A stretch of 64,000 bases of DNA from Nitritalea halalkaliphila LW7. Lineage in GTDB: Bacteria; Bacteroidota; Bacteroidia; Cytophagales; Cyclobacteriaceae. Position numbers and translations under genes: made by a program. Below the pieces are notes generated by a model, which saw nothing but the letters and a program-made list of their open reading frames with translations, made no database searches and was not told where the DNA came from. Positions 9,977 through 19,350 of this stretch are shown piece after piece. How positions within the stretch are numbered: position 1 is the first letter of the stretch; every line of letters begins with the position of its first letter. The stretch covers positions 19,013 to 83,012 of the forward strand of contig NZ_AJYA01000007.1 in assembly GCF_000265075.1 (NCBI RefSeq). The letters run 5' to 3'.

Positions 9977-10477
9977 TCATTCGTACACTTTTTCCCCTTT
10001 TTTCAACCAAATCCCCCAGCTTTTGCTGTACGTGTGCACTTGTTTCGTGGGCACTTCGCCCTTTACCAGCGTCTGTTCTTCATTCGCCCAGTGAATGATG
10101 CCACCGTACAAATTATACACCTCTTGAAAGCCAGCCGCCTGCAGTTGTTTCCCGATCGCTTGGCTGCGTGCACCCACGGTGCAGTAGACCACGACAGGTT
10201 TTGACTTGTCAAGGCCCGCTACGCGCTCCAGCGAAAAATCGTCATACCCCACCCAGCGAGCGCCTGGAAGATGCGAAACGGCGTATTCGTGCCGCTCCCG
10301 AGTATCTAAAAGCGTATAGGCATCGGGCTTTTCAGCCACTTTATCGCTATGGACCACTGGGAAATCACTGTCGTAAAGTCCCTTTAAAAGTGTTTTGTAC
10401 GCGAAACTTTGCGCTTGGGAAGTAAATCCTAAAGCCATACACACAAGAAAGAATAGATAAAAACGGAGACGCTCCAT
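9977..10477 (-). CDS. Exported single-domain rhodanese
   Basis: A 166-residue sulfurtransferase-like protein with a signal peptide (MERLRFYLFFLVCMALGFTS...AQ), so periplasmic. One rhodanese domain covers residues ~40-140: YTLLDTRERHEYAVSHLPGA, then VVVYCTVGARSQAIGKQL with the active-site Cys99 in the loop CTVGARS. Then AAGFQEVYNLYGGIIHWANE, the usual domain end. The persulfide-carrying Cys and the following Arg are intact, so it should be active. It sits 27 bp downstream of a Crp/Fnr-type regulator and is probably cotranscribed with it, which hints at a role in sulfur or redox balance (inference). A terminator lies at 9741-9776. Confidence 0.9.
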   Translation of the reverse strand: MERLRFYLFFLVCMALGFTSQAQSFAYKTLLKGLYDSDFPVVHSDKVAEKPDAYTLLDTRERHEYAVSHLPGARWVGYDDFSLERVAGLDKSKPVVVYCTVGARSQAIGKQLQAAGFQEVYNLYGGIIHWANEEQTLVKGEVPTKQVHTYSKSWGIWLKKGEKVYE

Positions 10478-10504
10478 ACAGCTTCTTAGCTACTGCTCGG
10501 CTGC

Positions 10505-11218
10505 TTATCCATAAAAGTCGGATAGGCGGGCCAAAGCTTTCTTATCATTTACGATAATTTTCTTTCCCTGGAACGTGATCAGCTTGTCTTTTTTAAATTC
10601 GGACAACAGGCGAATCACCGTTTCCGTGGCCGTACCCACTAAGCCAGCGATTTCCTCCCGCGTGAGTACGATGTCGATTTTCTCCCCTTCTGTACCATCT
10701 ACGCCATAAGACTCACTGAGCATGAGGAGCGTGAACGCTAAGCGCTCCCGGATCGATTTTTGGGTAGCATCTGTGAGCTGGTTTTCCATCATACCCAAAT
10801 CATTACAGAGCGCCTTCGTGATTTTTCGGTGAAAGCCTGTATCTTCTGCCAGTACCTTTAAGAACGTATCCTTGGGCACAAAGCAAATATTCGCATCCTC
10901 CACGATGGTGGCTGAATTCGTGTAGGTCTCCTCTCCCAAAAGGCTCGTGTATCCTAAAAAATCACCCTTTTTTGCCAAGCGTGTAATTTGCTCCTTGCCA
11001 TTCGAGGCTGTTTTAAAGACTTTCACCACCCCATCGCTGACACAAAATACCCCAAGAGGCTTGGTGCCCTCGTAATAAAGTATTTGTCCCTTTTTATGCG
11101 TGATATGGTTTTTACTTTCGGAAAGCTGACACAACTGCTGTTCTTTTAAATCTGAGAACAAAGAAAATTTTCTACTCACACAGAGTTCGCAGGGGCTGGA
11201 TTTCGTTTGTGGCTTCAT
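10505..11218 (-). CDS. Crp/Fnr-family transcriptional regulator
   Basis: A 237-residue cytoplasmic regulator. The N-terminal cyclic-nucleotide-binding fold includes KKGQILYYEGTKPLGVFCV and ITRLAKKGDFLGYTSLLGEE. The C-terminal winged helix includes LTREEIAGLVGTATETVIRL with the recognition helix TATETVIRLLSEF. Cysteines at 10, 13, 30 and 112 recall the Fe-S ligands of FNR (C-x2-C near the N-terminus plus one in the effector domain), but the spacing of the third Cys differs. Oxygen or NO sensing through a cluster is therefore possible, not shown. The promoter box is at 11241-11248. The downstream gene is the exported rhodanese. Confidence 0.92.
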   Translation of the reverse strand: MKPQTKSSPCELCVSRKFSLFSDLKEQQLCQLSESKNHITHKKGQILYYEGTKPLGVFCVSDGVVKVFKTASNGKEQITRLAKKGDFLGYTSLLGEETYTNSATIVEDANICFVPKDTFLKVLAEDTGFHRKITKALCNDLGMMENQLTDATQKSIRERLAFTLLMLSESYGVDGTEGEKIDIVLTREEIAGLVGTATETVIRLLSEFKKDKLITFQGKKIIVNDKKALARLSDFYG

Positions 11219-11240
11219 AATGCTTCGGTAATACTACTGG

Positions 11241-11248
11241 CAAAATTA
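11241..11248 (-). promoter_or_regulatory. Bacteroidota-type minus-7 box for the Crp/Fnr gene
   Basis: On the minus strand TAATTTTG, an exact TAnnTTTG match 22 nt before the ATG at 11218, giving a predicted 5' leader of roughly 15 nt. No clear minus-33 element was seen. Confidence 0.5.
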
Positions 11249-11280
11249 AAATTCTAATTTAAGAAAAATGCTGATAAAAG

Positions 11281-11757
11281 TCAGCTTTCTGTGGATGAAA
11301 ATTTAGGTACCTGCCGGATTTGGCTGATTTCGCCGCGCTGCCTGTCATAGCGTAAAAAGAGATGCTTGTGCCCATTCGTGATGCCTAAAAAAGGAGCATG
11401 CAAGACCGCATTATAAGTACAGAGCTGCTTGAGCGTCGCCTGACTGAGTGCCACCTCTGGGGCTTTACACTCGATAAGTAAAAAGGGTGCCCCCTCCCGA
11501 TCTCGTACTAAAATATCTGTGCGCTTCGCCAATCCATTAAACTGAAGCCCTTTTTCTACCCCGATTAAGGCCTTCGGATACGCATAAAGCTGCACCAGAG
11601 CCTGAATCATGTGTTGACGCACCCATTCCTCAGGGGTGCAGACCAACCATTTTTTGCGCAGCGCATCTAAAATCAGGTACTGCCCTTCTTCTTCGCGGTA
11701 GCGGATGCCTAGGGAGGGGAAATTCAGATCTGGAAAGGGGCGCGGGGCTGCTTGCAT
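11281..11757 (-). CDS. HSDR_N_2-type restriction-nuclease-like protein
   Basis: A 158-residue stand-alone protein resembling the N-terminal nuclease domain of type I restriction subunit HsdR. The PD-(D/E)xK-like core is visible: KRTDILVRDREGAPFLLIECKAPE (Asp then Glu-x-Lys). It is followed by ATLKQLCTYNAVLHAPFLGITNG, the helix and strand usual after the active site. No helicase, HsdM or HsdS genes are nearby, so it is not a restriction system by itself. Such single-domain proteins are widespread in Bacteroidota and their role is unknown to me. The sequence GATATTTG lies 4 nt before the ATG, a near match to the minus-7 box, suggesting a leaderless transcript. Confidence 0.85.
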   Translation of the reverse strand: MQAAPRPFPDLNFPSLGIRYREEEGQYLILDALRKKWLVCTPEEWVRQHMIQALVQLYAYPKALIGVEKGLQFNGLAKRTDILVRDREGAPFLLIECKAPEVALSQATLKQLCTYNAVLHAPFLGITNGHKHLFLRYDRQRGEISQIRQVPKFSSTES

Positions 11758-11952
11758 GGCACAAATATCCCTTCTTTCCGCTCCTCCTACAAGGGGGTAG
11801 CGCCTTAATTTAGGCAGAAGCCCCCTAAATTTCCCGAAAAAATCCCTCGTGTATCGACTTATCGGCGAGGAGATTCAGTGGAAAGCCACAAGAATCCTAC
11901 GCATAAGGGGAACTTTTTCGCCGTCTTTTCCTATTTTCGTAAAAAAAAGACT

Positions 11953-12387
11953 ATGTACATCGGCTTACAGCATGCGCATTCTGGACTGGCCTATCTGGCG
12001 CTCCTCGCCCTCATCGGCGTTATTTTCTATGCCCTCTATGGCGCCCTCACGGGCAAAGGTTTCACTGAAAAAGACCGTAAAATCGCCATGGTTGCCTTTA
12101 TTTTGGCACATATTCAGCTCCTTATCGGCCTTATTTTGTATTTTGTAAGTCCGAAGGGCTATTCCCTTTTGGCCTCTGGTTCCGCTATGGGAGACGCAGC
12201 TGCCCGCCTCACCGCTCTAGAACATCCTGTGATAAATATCATCGCCATCGTGCTGATTTCGGTAGGTTACATACGTGCAAAAAAACTTACTGTGGACACT
12301 GCCCGCTTTCGCTCCATTTACATGTTTTATGCGATCGGCTTGGTCCTCATTCTTTCCCGAATTCCATGGACCAGCTGGCTGGGTTAA
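11953..12387 (+). CDS. Conserved four-helix membrane protein (cytochrome-b-like annotation)
   Basis: A 144-residue inner-membrane protein with about four hydrophobic helices, starting MYIGLQHAHSGLAYLALL. Conserved-looking features are His residues in helix 1 (LQHAHSG), helix 2 (ILAHIQLLIGLILYFVSP), the EHPVINIIAIVLI segment and a final RIPWTSWL. Relatives in Bacteroidota are often labelled cytochrome B or, wrongly, ribosomal protein L27. Several intramembrane His residues make haem binding imaginable, but I cannot show it. The ATG at 11953 is used because upstream in-frame codons (to 11878) are not conserved-looking. TATTTTCG at 11932-11939 is a 7/8 match to the minus-7 box. A strong terminator follows. 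Confidence 0.75.
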   Translation: MYIGLQHAHSGLAYLALLALIGVIFYALYGALTGKGFTEKDRKIAMVAFILAHIQLLIGLILYFVSPKGYSLLASGSAMGDAAARLTALEHPVINIIAIVLISVGYIRAKKLTVDTARFRSIYMFYAIGLVLILSRIPWTSWLG

Positions 12388-12409
12388 GTAGCCATTAGCT
12401 CCCTTATAG

Positions 12410-12440
12410 ACCGAGATTCCCTCTGGAGTCTCGGTTTTTT
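12410..12440 (+). terminator. Rho-independent terminator after the membrane protein gene
   Basis: An 11-bp stem (12410-12420 with 12425-12435, one G-T pair, loop CTCT) of sequence ACCGAGATTCC / GGAGTCTCGGT, followed by six T. A small GGCC-AAGG-GGCC palindrome follows at 12442-12453. Confidence 0.88.
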
Positions 12441-12665
12441 CGGCCAAGGGGCCAAAGGGAAAGCGAAAAGTACCCGCTTCCAAAAACCTAAGAAAGCTGT
12501 TAAATCCAAATAATTCACCGTTTAAGGCTGATTTTTTGTCCACTATGTGCGGTTTTGAACGCTTTACATGCGGTGTAAAAAATTTTCTATTAAAAAAACC
12601 TTAGAAACTTTGAACTATCTGAAAGTTTCCTGAGTTTTGCATCCGATTACTAGACCCTGAGGGAA

Positions 12666-13274
12666 TTGGAGACAAGAGAAAAGATCATGAAAGTGGCCAC
12701 CGAGCAGTTTATGCATTTTGGGATTCGGGCGATAACCATGGACGATATCGCGCGCCTATCGGGGGTCTCGAAGAAGACGATTTACCAGGAGTTTGGAGAT
12801 AAAAACCAACTCGTATATGCCTGTTTCGAGCAGGAGCTTCAGGAGGATGCCTGCCTGATGGAGGAAGGACTGGAGAAGCCAGATTTCGATGTGCTGCACA
12901 CCTTAGTGGGACAGACACAGCATATTCGCAAGCGTTTCAGCACCTTTAATCCGCTGGTGCTGCATGAACTTCAGCGCTACTTTCCGAGCTGCTGGGAGCT
13001 GTTCGAGAACTTTAAGCGAGAGGTGATCTTGAAGCATATCAAGTTCCTGCTGGAAAAGGGGAAGGAGCAGGGCTACTTTCGTGCCGAGATCGATACCCGG
13101 ATTTTGGCGCACATGCGCCTAGAGCAGACCATGGACACCTTCGATCCCTTAAAATTTCCTCCCACGCAGTTCGATCAGGTGACGTTACAACTTGAAATTT
13201 TCGACCATTTTATACATGGAATCCTCTCTGATAAGGGGAGGGAAGCCTACCTATCCTTAAAGCAAACCAATTAA
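12666..13274 (+). CDS. TetR-family regulator of the efflux operon
   Basis: A 202-residue repressor-type protein. The N-terminal HTH is clear: EKIMKVATEQFMHFGIRAIT, then MDDIARLSGVSKKTIYQEFGDKNQLV with recognition helix SKKTIYQEF. The rest is a helical ligand domain. The frame opens after a stop at 12651; the family start (TREKIMKVATEQF) requires the TTG at 12666, while the first ATG (12687) would cut into helix 1. A TTG start is unusual in this phylum, so a lost base upstream is also possible. Its stop is 5 bp before the TolC gene, so it should be the first gene of the TetR-TolC-MFP-RND operon and probably autoregulates it. Confidence 0.9.
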   Translation: METREKIMKVATEQFMHFGIRAITMDDIARLSGVSKKTIYQEFGDKNQLVYACFEQELQEDACLMEEGLEKPDFDVLHTLVGQTQHIRKRFSTFNPLVLHELQRYFPSCWELFENFKREVILKHIKFLLEKGKEQGYFRAEIDTRILAHMRLEQTMDTFDPLKFPPTQFDQVTLQLEIFDHFIHGILSDKGREAYLSLKQTN

Positions 13275-13279
13275 ATGCT

Positions 13280-14635
13280 ATGAAATCAATACGAAACGGG
13301 CTGCTGCTGGCGCTCTTGTTTGTCACCCCACTTTTAGCGCAGCAGAAGGTAAGCCTGACACTGAAAGATGCAGTGGAATATGCGCTCGAGAATAATGTGG
13401 AGGCGAAAAATGCCAAGCTGGAAAATCTAGCAGCGCAGGCGATCATTCGCGAGAACCTCTCCAGAGGCTTACCGCAGGTGAATGCCACCTTTGATTTTAC
13501 CCATAACTTAGCGATTCCGGTCATCTTCCTTCCTGGAGGAATCGACTTTGGACTCCCGGGAGATAATGGAAATGGTGGAGGAGGCCAAGATGTGCAGGAA
13601 GTACGTTTCGGGGTGGATTACCAGTCCAGTCTCAACCTGCGCGTCGATCAGATGATTTTCGATGGTTCCTATTTCGTCGGCTTGAAAGCGGCGCGAACAC
13701 TTAGTCAGCTGACCAAATTCGACGAAGAAAAGGCCCAAAACGATGTGATCGAAAATATCAAAAAAGCCTATTACACAGTCATGGTGAATGAGGAACGTAG
13801 GAAATTACTGGAGGCTAATCTTGGGCGCCTGGATGCACTCTTAAAGGAAACCGAAGCACTTTTTGAGGCTGGTTTTGCTGAAAAACTAGAGGTTTCGCGT
13901 GTGAAAGTGCAGCGAAACAACTTAAAAGCGGATTTAGATCGTATCGTGTCTGCTTCGCGTGTGTCGAAACAGTTGCTGAAGTTACAGTTAGGGCTCCCCC
14001 AAAACTTAGATCTGGAGCTTTTAGAGACGCTAGAGGAAATGAATAAGCCCGAGGAGCTAGCCGAACTCTTAGCGAATAATGGCTACCGCCGCGTGGAGGT
14101 AGATCAGTTGGAGAAAAACCTCGAGTTGGCTGAATTGGAAAAAAGAAATAACCTGGTACAGTATATCCCTACGCTGAACGGTTTTCTGACCTATCAGCGT
14201 GCGGGGGCGGCATTAGACTTTAATAACATCTTCCGAAATGACTGGTTTACGGGTGCTTTTGTGGGGGTGACGATGAACATTCCGATATTCGATGGCTTCC
14301 AGAAGCGGCAGTCGGATACAGCAAAATCGCGTTCAAATCAAGCAGCTCGAAAATCAGCGTTATTTCTTGAGTGAAAACATCCTACTGGAGCAGCTGCAGG
14401 CGAAGGAAGAGCTGCGTGCCACGTTAGAGATACTGGAAGTGCAGCGCGAAAATAAGGCATTAGCACTAGAAGTTTTCGAAATGACGAAAACCAAATACAC
14501 CGAAGGCGTAGGGGCTAATCTAGAAGTAGTGGAAGCAGATGCGGCGTTAAAAGAAGCGAGGCTAATTATTACGCAGCGCTTTACGATGCCTTAGTGGCGA
14601 AAGTGGATTTAGAAAAAGCATTAGGAATTTTATAA
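13280..14635 (+). CDS. TolC-family outer-membrane efflux protein (two frameshifts)
   Basis: The outer-membrane channel of a tripartite efflux pump, ~450 residues when bases lost at ~14308 and ~14558 are restored. It has the signal peptide MKSIRNGLLLALLFVTPLLAQ. Two repeated coiled-coil halves are visible: VSLTLKDAVEYALENNVEAK and IRENLSRGLPQVNATF in the first, with a family-typical YTVMVNEERRKLLEANLG. IPIFDGFQKR starts the second, which runs on through QQNRVQIKQLENQRYFLS. The C-terminus reads VVEADAALKEA, then (after frame correction) NYYAALYDALVAKVDLEKAL ending at 14635. It lies 5 bp behind its TetR gene and 27 bp before the membrane fusion protein. Confidence 0.9.
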
Positions 14636-14662
14636 GCAATACGCATTTAATCAAACGATCAT

Positions 14663-15793
14663 ATGAAACGTTTTTCACGCATGGGCAGCTTGGTGCTGCT
14701 GGCTGTAATCGGATTTAGCTGCGGCTCTGAGGATGAGCTGAGCGAAAAGAAAGCTGCCTTAGAGTCTTTAAAGAAGGAGTATGCAGCGCTAGCAACAGAA
14801 ATCGAGGCGCTCGAAAAAGAGGTGGCGGCATTAGACCCTGAGTTTGGGAAAGAAACCCGCAAAACTGTTTTGATTACAACTGTAGAAGCGGAAAAAGGTA
14901 CTTTCCAGCATTTTGTAGAGGTTTCTGGTGCGGTGCTTTCGAAAAAGAATGTAAATATATCAGGTGAGGTTTCTGGCCGCGTGCAGGAAATCGTCGCTGT
15001 GGAAGGCATGCAGGTGAAAAAAGGCGCAGTGCTGGCCCGTATAGATGCGGAATCGGTGCAGCGTAACATGGAAGAGCTGGAGACACAGCTGGACCTCGCG
15101 CGCACGGTGTTCGAAAAACAGGAGCGCCTCTGGGAACAAGAGATCGGAACGGAAATCCAATACCTCGAAGCGAAGAACCGCAAGGAGCAGTTGGAAAAAA
15201 ACTTGGCCTCCCTCCAAACACAGATGGACCGTACCACCATCCGTGCACCCTTTAACGGTACGGTGGAGATGGTAAATGTACGCCTCGGGGAGCTGGTGCA
15301 GCCGGGCACACCCATGTTCCAGTTTATCGGCGACAGCGACCTATTCATAGAGGCAGACCTCAGCGAGCGCTACATCGGCTCTATCAGCAGAAACGATGAG
15401 GTAGAAGTACGTTTCCCTTCATTAGGGGTAGCAGAAACGACCAAGGTGACGGCTGTCGGCGCGGTGATTAACCAAAATAACAGGACGTTTAAAGTCGAGG
15501 CCCGTTTACCGGATTTGCCGAAGGCGAAACCAAACATGATCGCGGTGCTTCGTGTCCGCGATTATCAGGCAGAGGATGCCGTCATCATTCCGAACTACCT
15601 GATTTTACAGGATAACAAGGGCGACTATGTCTATGTGGTCGAGTCTGGGCAGAGTAAAAAGCGCTACATCAAGCGCGGCATGGTCTACCAGGAACGTACC
15701 GAAATCCTCGAAGGCCTTCAGGGCGGCGAGACCCTAGTGGATAAGGGATTCCGCGACGTAGGGGATAATTTTAATGTAAGCATCGCATCTTAA
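14663..15793 (+). CDS. RND efflux periplasmic adaptor (membrane fusion) lipoprotein
   Basis: A 376-residue HlyD/MFP protein linking the RND pump to TolC. The leader MKRFSRMGSLVLLAVIGFSC places a Cys (residue 20) for lipidation. Residues ~26-62 form a heptad-rich helix (LESLKKEYAALATEIEALEK) before the first lipoyl half, which is less common in the family. It then shows VSGAVLSKKNVNISGEVSGR, a coiled-coil hairpin (residues ~130-190), and the second lipoyl half DRTTIRAPFNGTVEMVNVRL with GELVQPGTPMFQ. The beta-barrel and the membrane-proximal domain end in LEGLQGGETLVDKGF. The frame is intact. It is the third gene of the tetR-led operon. Confidence 0.93.
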   Translation: MKRFSRMGSLVLLAVIGFSCGSEDELSEKKAALESLKKEYAALATEIEALEKEVAALDPEFGKETRKTVLITTVEAEKGTFQHFVEVSGAVLSKKNVNISGEVSGRVQEIVAVEGMQVKKGAVLARIDAESVQRNMEELETQLDLARTVFEKQERLWEQEIGTEIQYLEAKNRKEQLEKNLASLQTQMDRTTIRAPFNGTVEMVNVRLGELVQPGTPMFQFIGDSDLFIEADLSERYIGSISRNDEVEVRFPSLGVAETTKVTAVGAVINQNNRTFKVEARLPDLPKAKPNMIAVLRVRDYQAEDAVIIPNYLILQDNKGDYVYVVESGQSKKRYIKRGMVYQERTEILEGLQGGETLVDKGFRDVGDNFNVSIAS

Positions 15794-15811
15794 GCCAATC
15801 GAAATCGCGAG

Positions 15812-18800
15812 ATGGAAGAGAATAAGCAGAAAAAAGAGGTAATTCGGGAGTTTGGCCTGAGTTCCCTCTCGATCGATAACCAAACCTCGGTGGTGATCCT
15901 GGCGGTCATCATCACGGCACTCGGAATTTTAGCCTACACAACCATGCCGAAGGAGAGCTTTCCAGAGATCGTCATCCCGACGGTCTATGTGGGAACGGCC
16001 TATCCGGGAAACTCTCCCGTGGACATGGAAAACCTGATCACCCGGCCGATCGAAAAAGAGCTGAAGTCCATTAATAACGTAAAGGACATCAAGTCCACCT
16101 CCGTACAGGATTTTTCCTCGATCGTAATCGAATTTAACCCCGGTGTAGAAATTTCCCGCGCCATACAGGACGTAAAAGATGCGGTGGATAAGGCTAAAAG
16201 CGAATTGCCAAGTGACCTGGATCAGGATCCGGATGTAATCGAGGTGAATACTTCGGATTTTCCGATTATGAACGTCAACTTATCGGGCGATTTTTCTCCG
16301 GAGGAGTTGAAAAAATTCGGAGAGTACCTCGAAGACGAGATTGAAAAGCTCTCCGAGGTCAGTAAGGCAGAGCTTCGAGGTACCATCGAGCGTGAAATCC
16401 GTGTCGACGCAGATATCTACAAGATGGAAGCCCTCGGCGTGTCCTTTTCGGATATCTCCGATGCGATTTCACAAGAAAATGTGACCATCTCAGGGGGAAA
16501 TGTCTTGGCGGGAGATTTCCGCCGTTCCCTGCGTATCACCGGAGAGTTTAAGCACCCCGATGAGCTGAATGAGATCATCATCAAGACGGAAAACAATAAA
16601 ATCGTCTACCTGAAAGACGTAGCAGAGGTGCGTGATACCTATAAGGAGCGCGCTTCCTATGCACGGAGTAACACCCTCCCGGTAGTGACTGTAAACGTGG
16701 TCAAGCGAAGTGGTGAAAATCTCTTGGATGCTTCCGATAAAATTAAGGCGCTAATCGAGCGCGCCCAGCGCGACCGCTTTCCGGAGAACCTAGAAATCAG
16801 CATCACGAATGACCAGTCCAAGCAGACCCGCTCGCAGGTAAAGGACTTGGAAAACAGCATCATCTTCGGGATTATCCTGGTGGTACTGGTGCTGATGTTC
16901 TTCCTTGGCTTCCGAAATGCACTCTTCGTAGGGGTAGCCATCCCGCTTTCCATGTTCATCTCCTTCTTGATTCTGAACTCCTTCGGGGTGACACTGAACC
17001 TGATGGTGCTCTTCTCGCTGATTCTAGCACTCGGCATGCTCGTGGATAATGGCATCGTGGTGGTGGAAAATATTTACCGCCTGATGCAGGAGGGTAAAAG
17101 CCCCATCCGCGCAGCCAAAGAAGGGGTAGGAGAGGTCGCCTGGCCGATCATCACCTCTACGGCTACCACGCTGGCAGCCTTTTTGCCCTTAGCCTTCTGG
17201 GATGATATCATCGGAGAGTTTATGAAGTACCTGCCGATCACACTGATCATCGTGCTTTCTTCCTCTCTCTTTGTAGCACTCGTCGTGAACCCCGTGCTGA
17301 CCTCCCTCTTTATGAAGGTGCAGGACGTGGATGCACAAAAGCCTAAGCAGCGGCCACTCATCATAGCGGGCACCCTAGCCGTCATCGCGATCATTTCTTA
17401 CAGCGCGGGATGGAACGCCATGGGCAGCATCACGGCAGTAGCTTCCCTCTTTACGGTCTTTAATGTGTTTTTCCTCCGCGGAGCGATTCGCTGGTTCCAA
17501 AATGTATTCCTCGTTTACCTGGAAAACATCTATGAGCGCACGCTGATTTTTGCCCTGAAGGGCAAAAACCCTTACCTGTTCTTCTTCGGGATGATCCTGC
17601 TGCTCTTTTTGTCCGTAGTCCTGCTGGGCATCCGCTCGCCGAAGGTGCTTTTCTTCCCAGATAACCAGCCTGCACTAGTGAACGTGTTTATCGAAAAGCC
17701 GATCGGGACAGACACGGAGGCGACGAACTCCTTTATGCTGAGCATGGAGCAGGAGCTCTTCGAGGTGCTCAAGCCTTACGAGGAAATCATCGAGTCCATC
17801 ATCACACAGGTGGGCGAGGGTACAGGAGATCAGTCCGAAGGTCCTAGCACGGCCGCTACGCCGCATAAGGCGAAAGTGACCATTTCCTTCGTGGAGTACC
17901 AGTTCCGCCAAGGCCTAAACACGAACCGCGCCATGGAAGACATCCGTCGCCTGGTAGAAAAATATCCTGGCATTCTCGCTACGGTAGATAAACAGCGAAA
18001 TGGACCGCCTGTCGGCAAAGCCATCAACCTGGAGGCCAGCGGCGAGGATTTCGAAGAGCTTATCTTCTTCACCCAAGGGATGCGCGAATACCTATCCAGC
18101 GCTAACATCCCCGGTGTAGAGGAGCTTAAAAGTGACCTGGAGCTGGGTAGCCTGAGGTGGTGCTCAGCATCGACCGCGATAAAGCCAGACGCTTCGGCTT
18201 GTCCACCGTGACGATCGCCAATGAGCTGCGTACCGCACTGTTCGGCCAGGAAGTGAGCAAGTACAAGGAGGGTGAGGATGACTTCCCGATTCAGCTGCGC
18301 CTGATGGACGAGTACCGCTACGACCTCACGGCACTCCTGAATAAGAAAATTAATTTCCGTGATAAGTTCGGGAACCAAAAGGTGATTCCTATCTCCGCAG
18401 TCGCTGACCTCAGCTATGGTTCTACCTACGGATCGGTGAAACGTAAAGACCTCAACAAGGTGATTTCCATCTTCTCGAATGTGACCGATGGCTATAACCC
18501 GACCGAGATAAATGAGCAACTGAAGGCGATGGTGGCCAATTATGACATTCCGGAGGGCATCACCGTTCGCTTTACAGGGGAACAGGAAGAGCAGGCGAAA
18601 TCTTCCGCCTTCCTACTGCGCGCACTGGCTATCGCGATTTCGGTGATCTTCTTTATCATCGTAGCACAGTTTAACTCAGTGACGACGCCCTTTATCATCT
18701 TGGCCTCCGTCGTGCTCAGTACCATCGGGGTGTTCTTGGGACTCGTGGCCTTTAATATGGATTTCGTGGTGATCATGACAGGTATTGGGATCATTTCCCT

Positions 18801-19215
18801 GGCTGGGGTAGTGGTAAATAATGCCATCGTACTGATCGACTACACGAACCTGGTGCGCACGCGCAAAAGAGAAGAACTCGGTCTCCAAGAGAATGAGTAC
18901 CTGAGCTACGAAGACCTACTCGCCAGCATCGTTCAGGGGGGCAAAACCCGTCTGCGCCCTGTACTGCTGACAGCCATCACCACCGTACTGGGCTTGATTC
19001 CGCTAGCCATCGGGATGAACATTAATTTCGCCACCTTGCTGACGGAGTTTGACGCTCAGTTTTATGTGGGAGGAGATAACGCAGATTTCTGGGGCCCAAT
19101 GGCTTGGACCGTTATTTTTGGCTTAACCTTTGCTACGTTCCTTACGTTAGTCATTGTACCAGTGATGTATTTGCTTGCTGATAAAGCGAATATCTTACTG
19201 CGAAGATTGAAATAG
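15812..19215 (+). CDS. RND efflux transporter permease, AcrB/HAE family (one frameshift)
   Basis: A ~1134-residue proton-driven inner-membrane pump; a lost base at ~18148 splits it. The start MEENKQKKEVIREFGLSSLS precedes helix 1. Visible family features: MPKESFPEIVIPTVYVGTAY, YPGNSPVDMENLITRPIE, a helix 4 motif LALGMLVDNGIVVVENIYRL in which the usual Asp-Asp pair reads Asp-Asn, and GEVAWPIITSTATTLAAFLP. In the second half come SLAGVVVNNAIVLIDYTN and RLRPVLLTAITTVLGLIPLA. Substrate unknown; such pumps export drugs, detergents or metals. A perfect palindrome lies inside the gene at 17547-17568 (TTTTTGCCC/GGGCAAAAA). A terminator follows at 19251. Confidence 0.93.
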
Positions 19216-19250
19216 ATAAATAAAGGTTGGTGGTTTTTTAACACTGAAAA

Positions 19251-19281
19251 TCCCTCTGGGCCTTGCCTAGGGGGTTTTTTT
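19251..19281 (+). terminator. Terminator of the efflux operon
   Basis: CCCTCTGGGC-CTT-GCCTAGGGGG forms a GC-rich stem with one or two imperfect pairs and is followed by six to seven T. It lies ~36 bp after the RND permease stop. Confidence 0.75.
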
Positions 19282-19338
19282 ATGCCTATAAATCCTATAA
19301 ACTAAAGGAAGAGGACAGAGCCTTTCGTATTTTTATCC

Positions 19339-19346
19339 TAAATTTG
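19339..19346 (+). promoter_or_regulatory. Minus-7 box directly before the NusG-like gene
   Basis: TAAATTTG, an exact TAnnTTTG match ending only 4 nt before the ATG (TTTG-TTCC-ATG). If used, transcription would begin at or very near the start codon, making the mRNA leaderless. The same spacing recurs before other genes here. Confidence 0.5.
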
Positions 19347-19350
19347 TTCC

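Noticed and set aside
11281-11757. Type I restriction-modification locus
   Set aside because: Only an HsdR N-terminal-like domain is present; no helicase, HsdM or HsdS.
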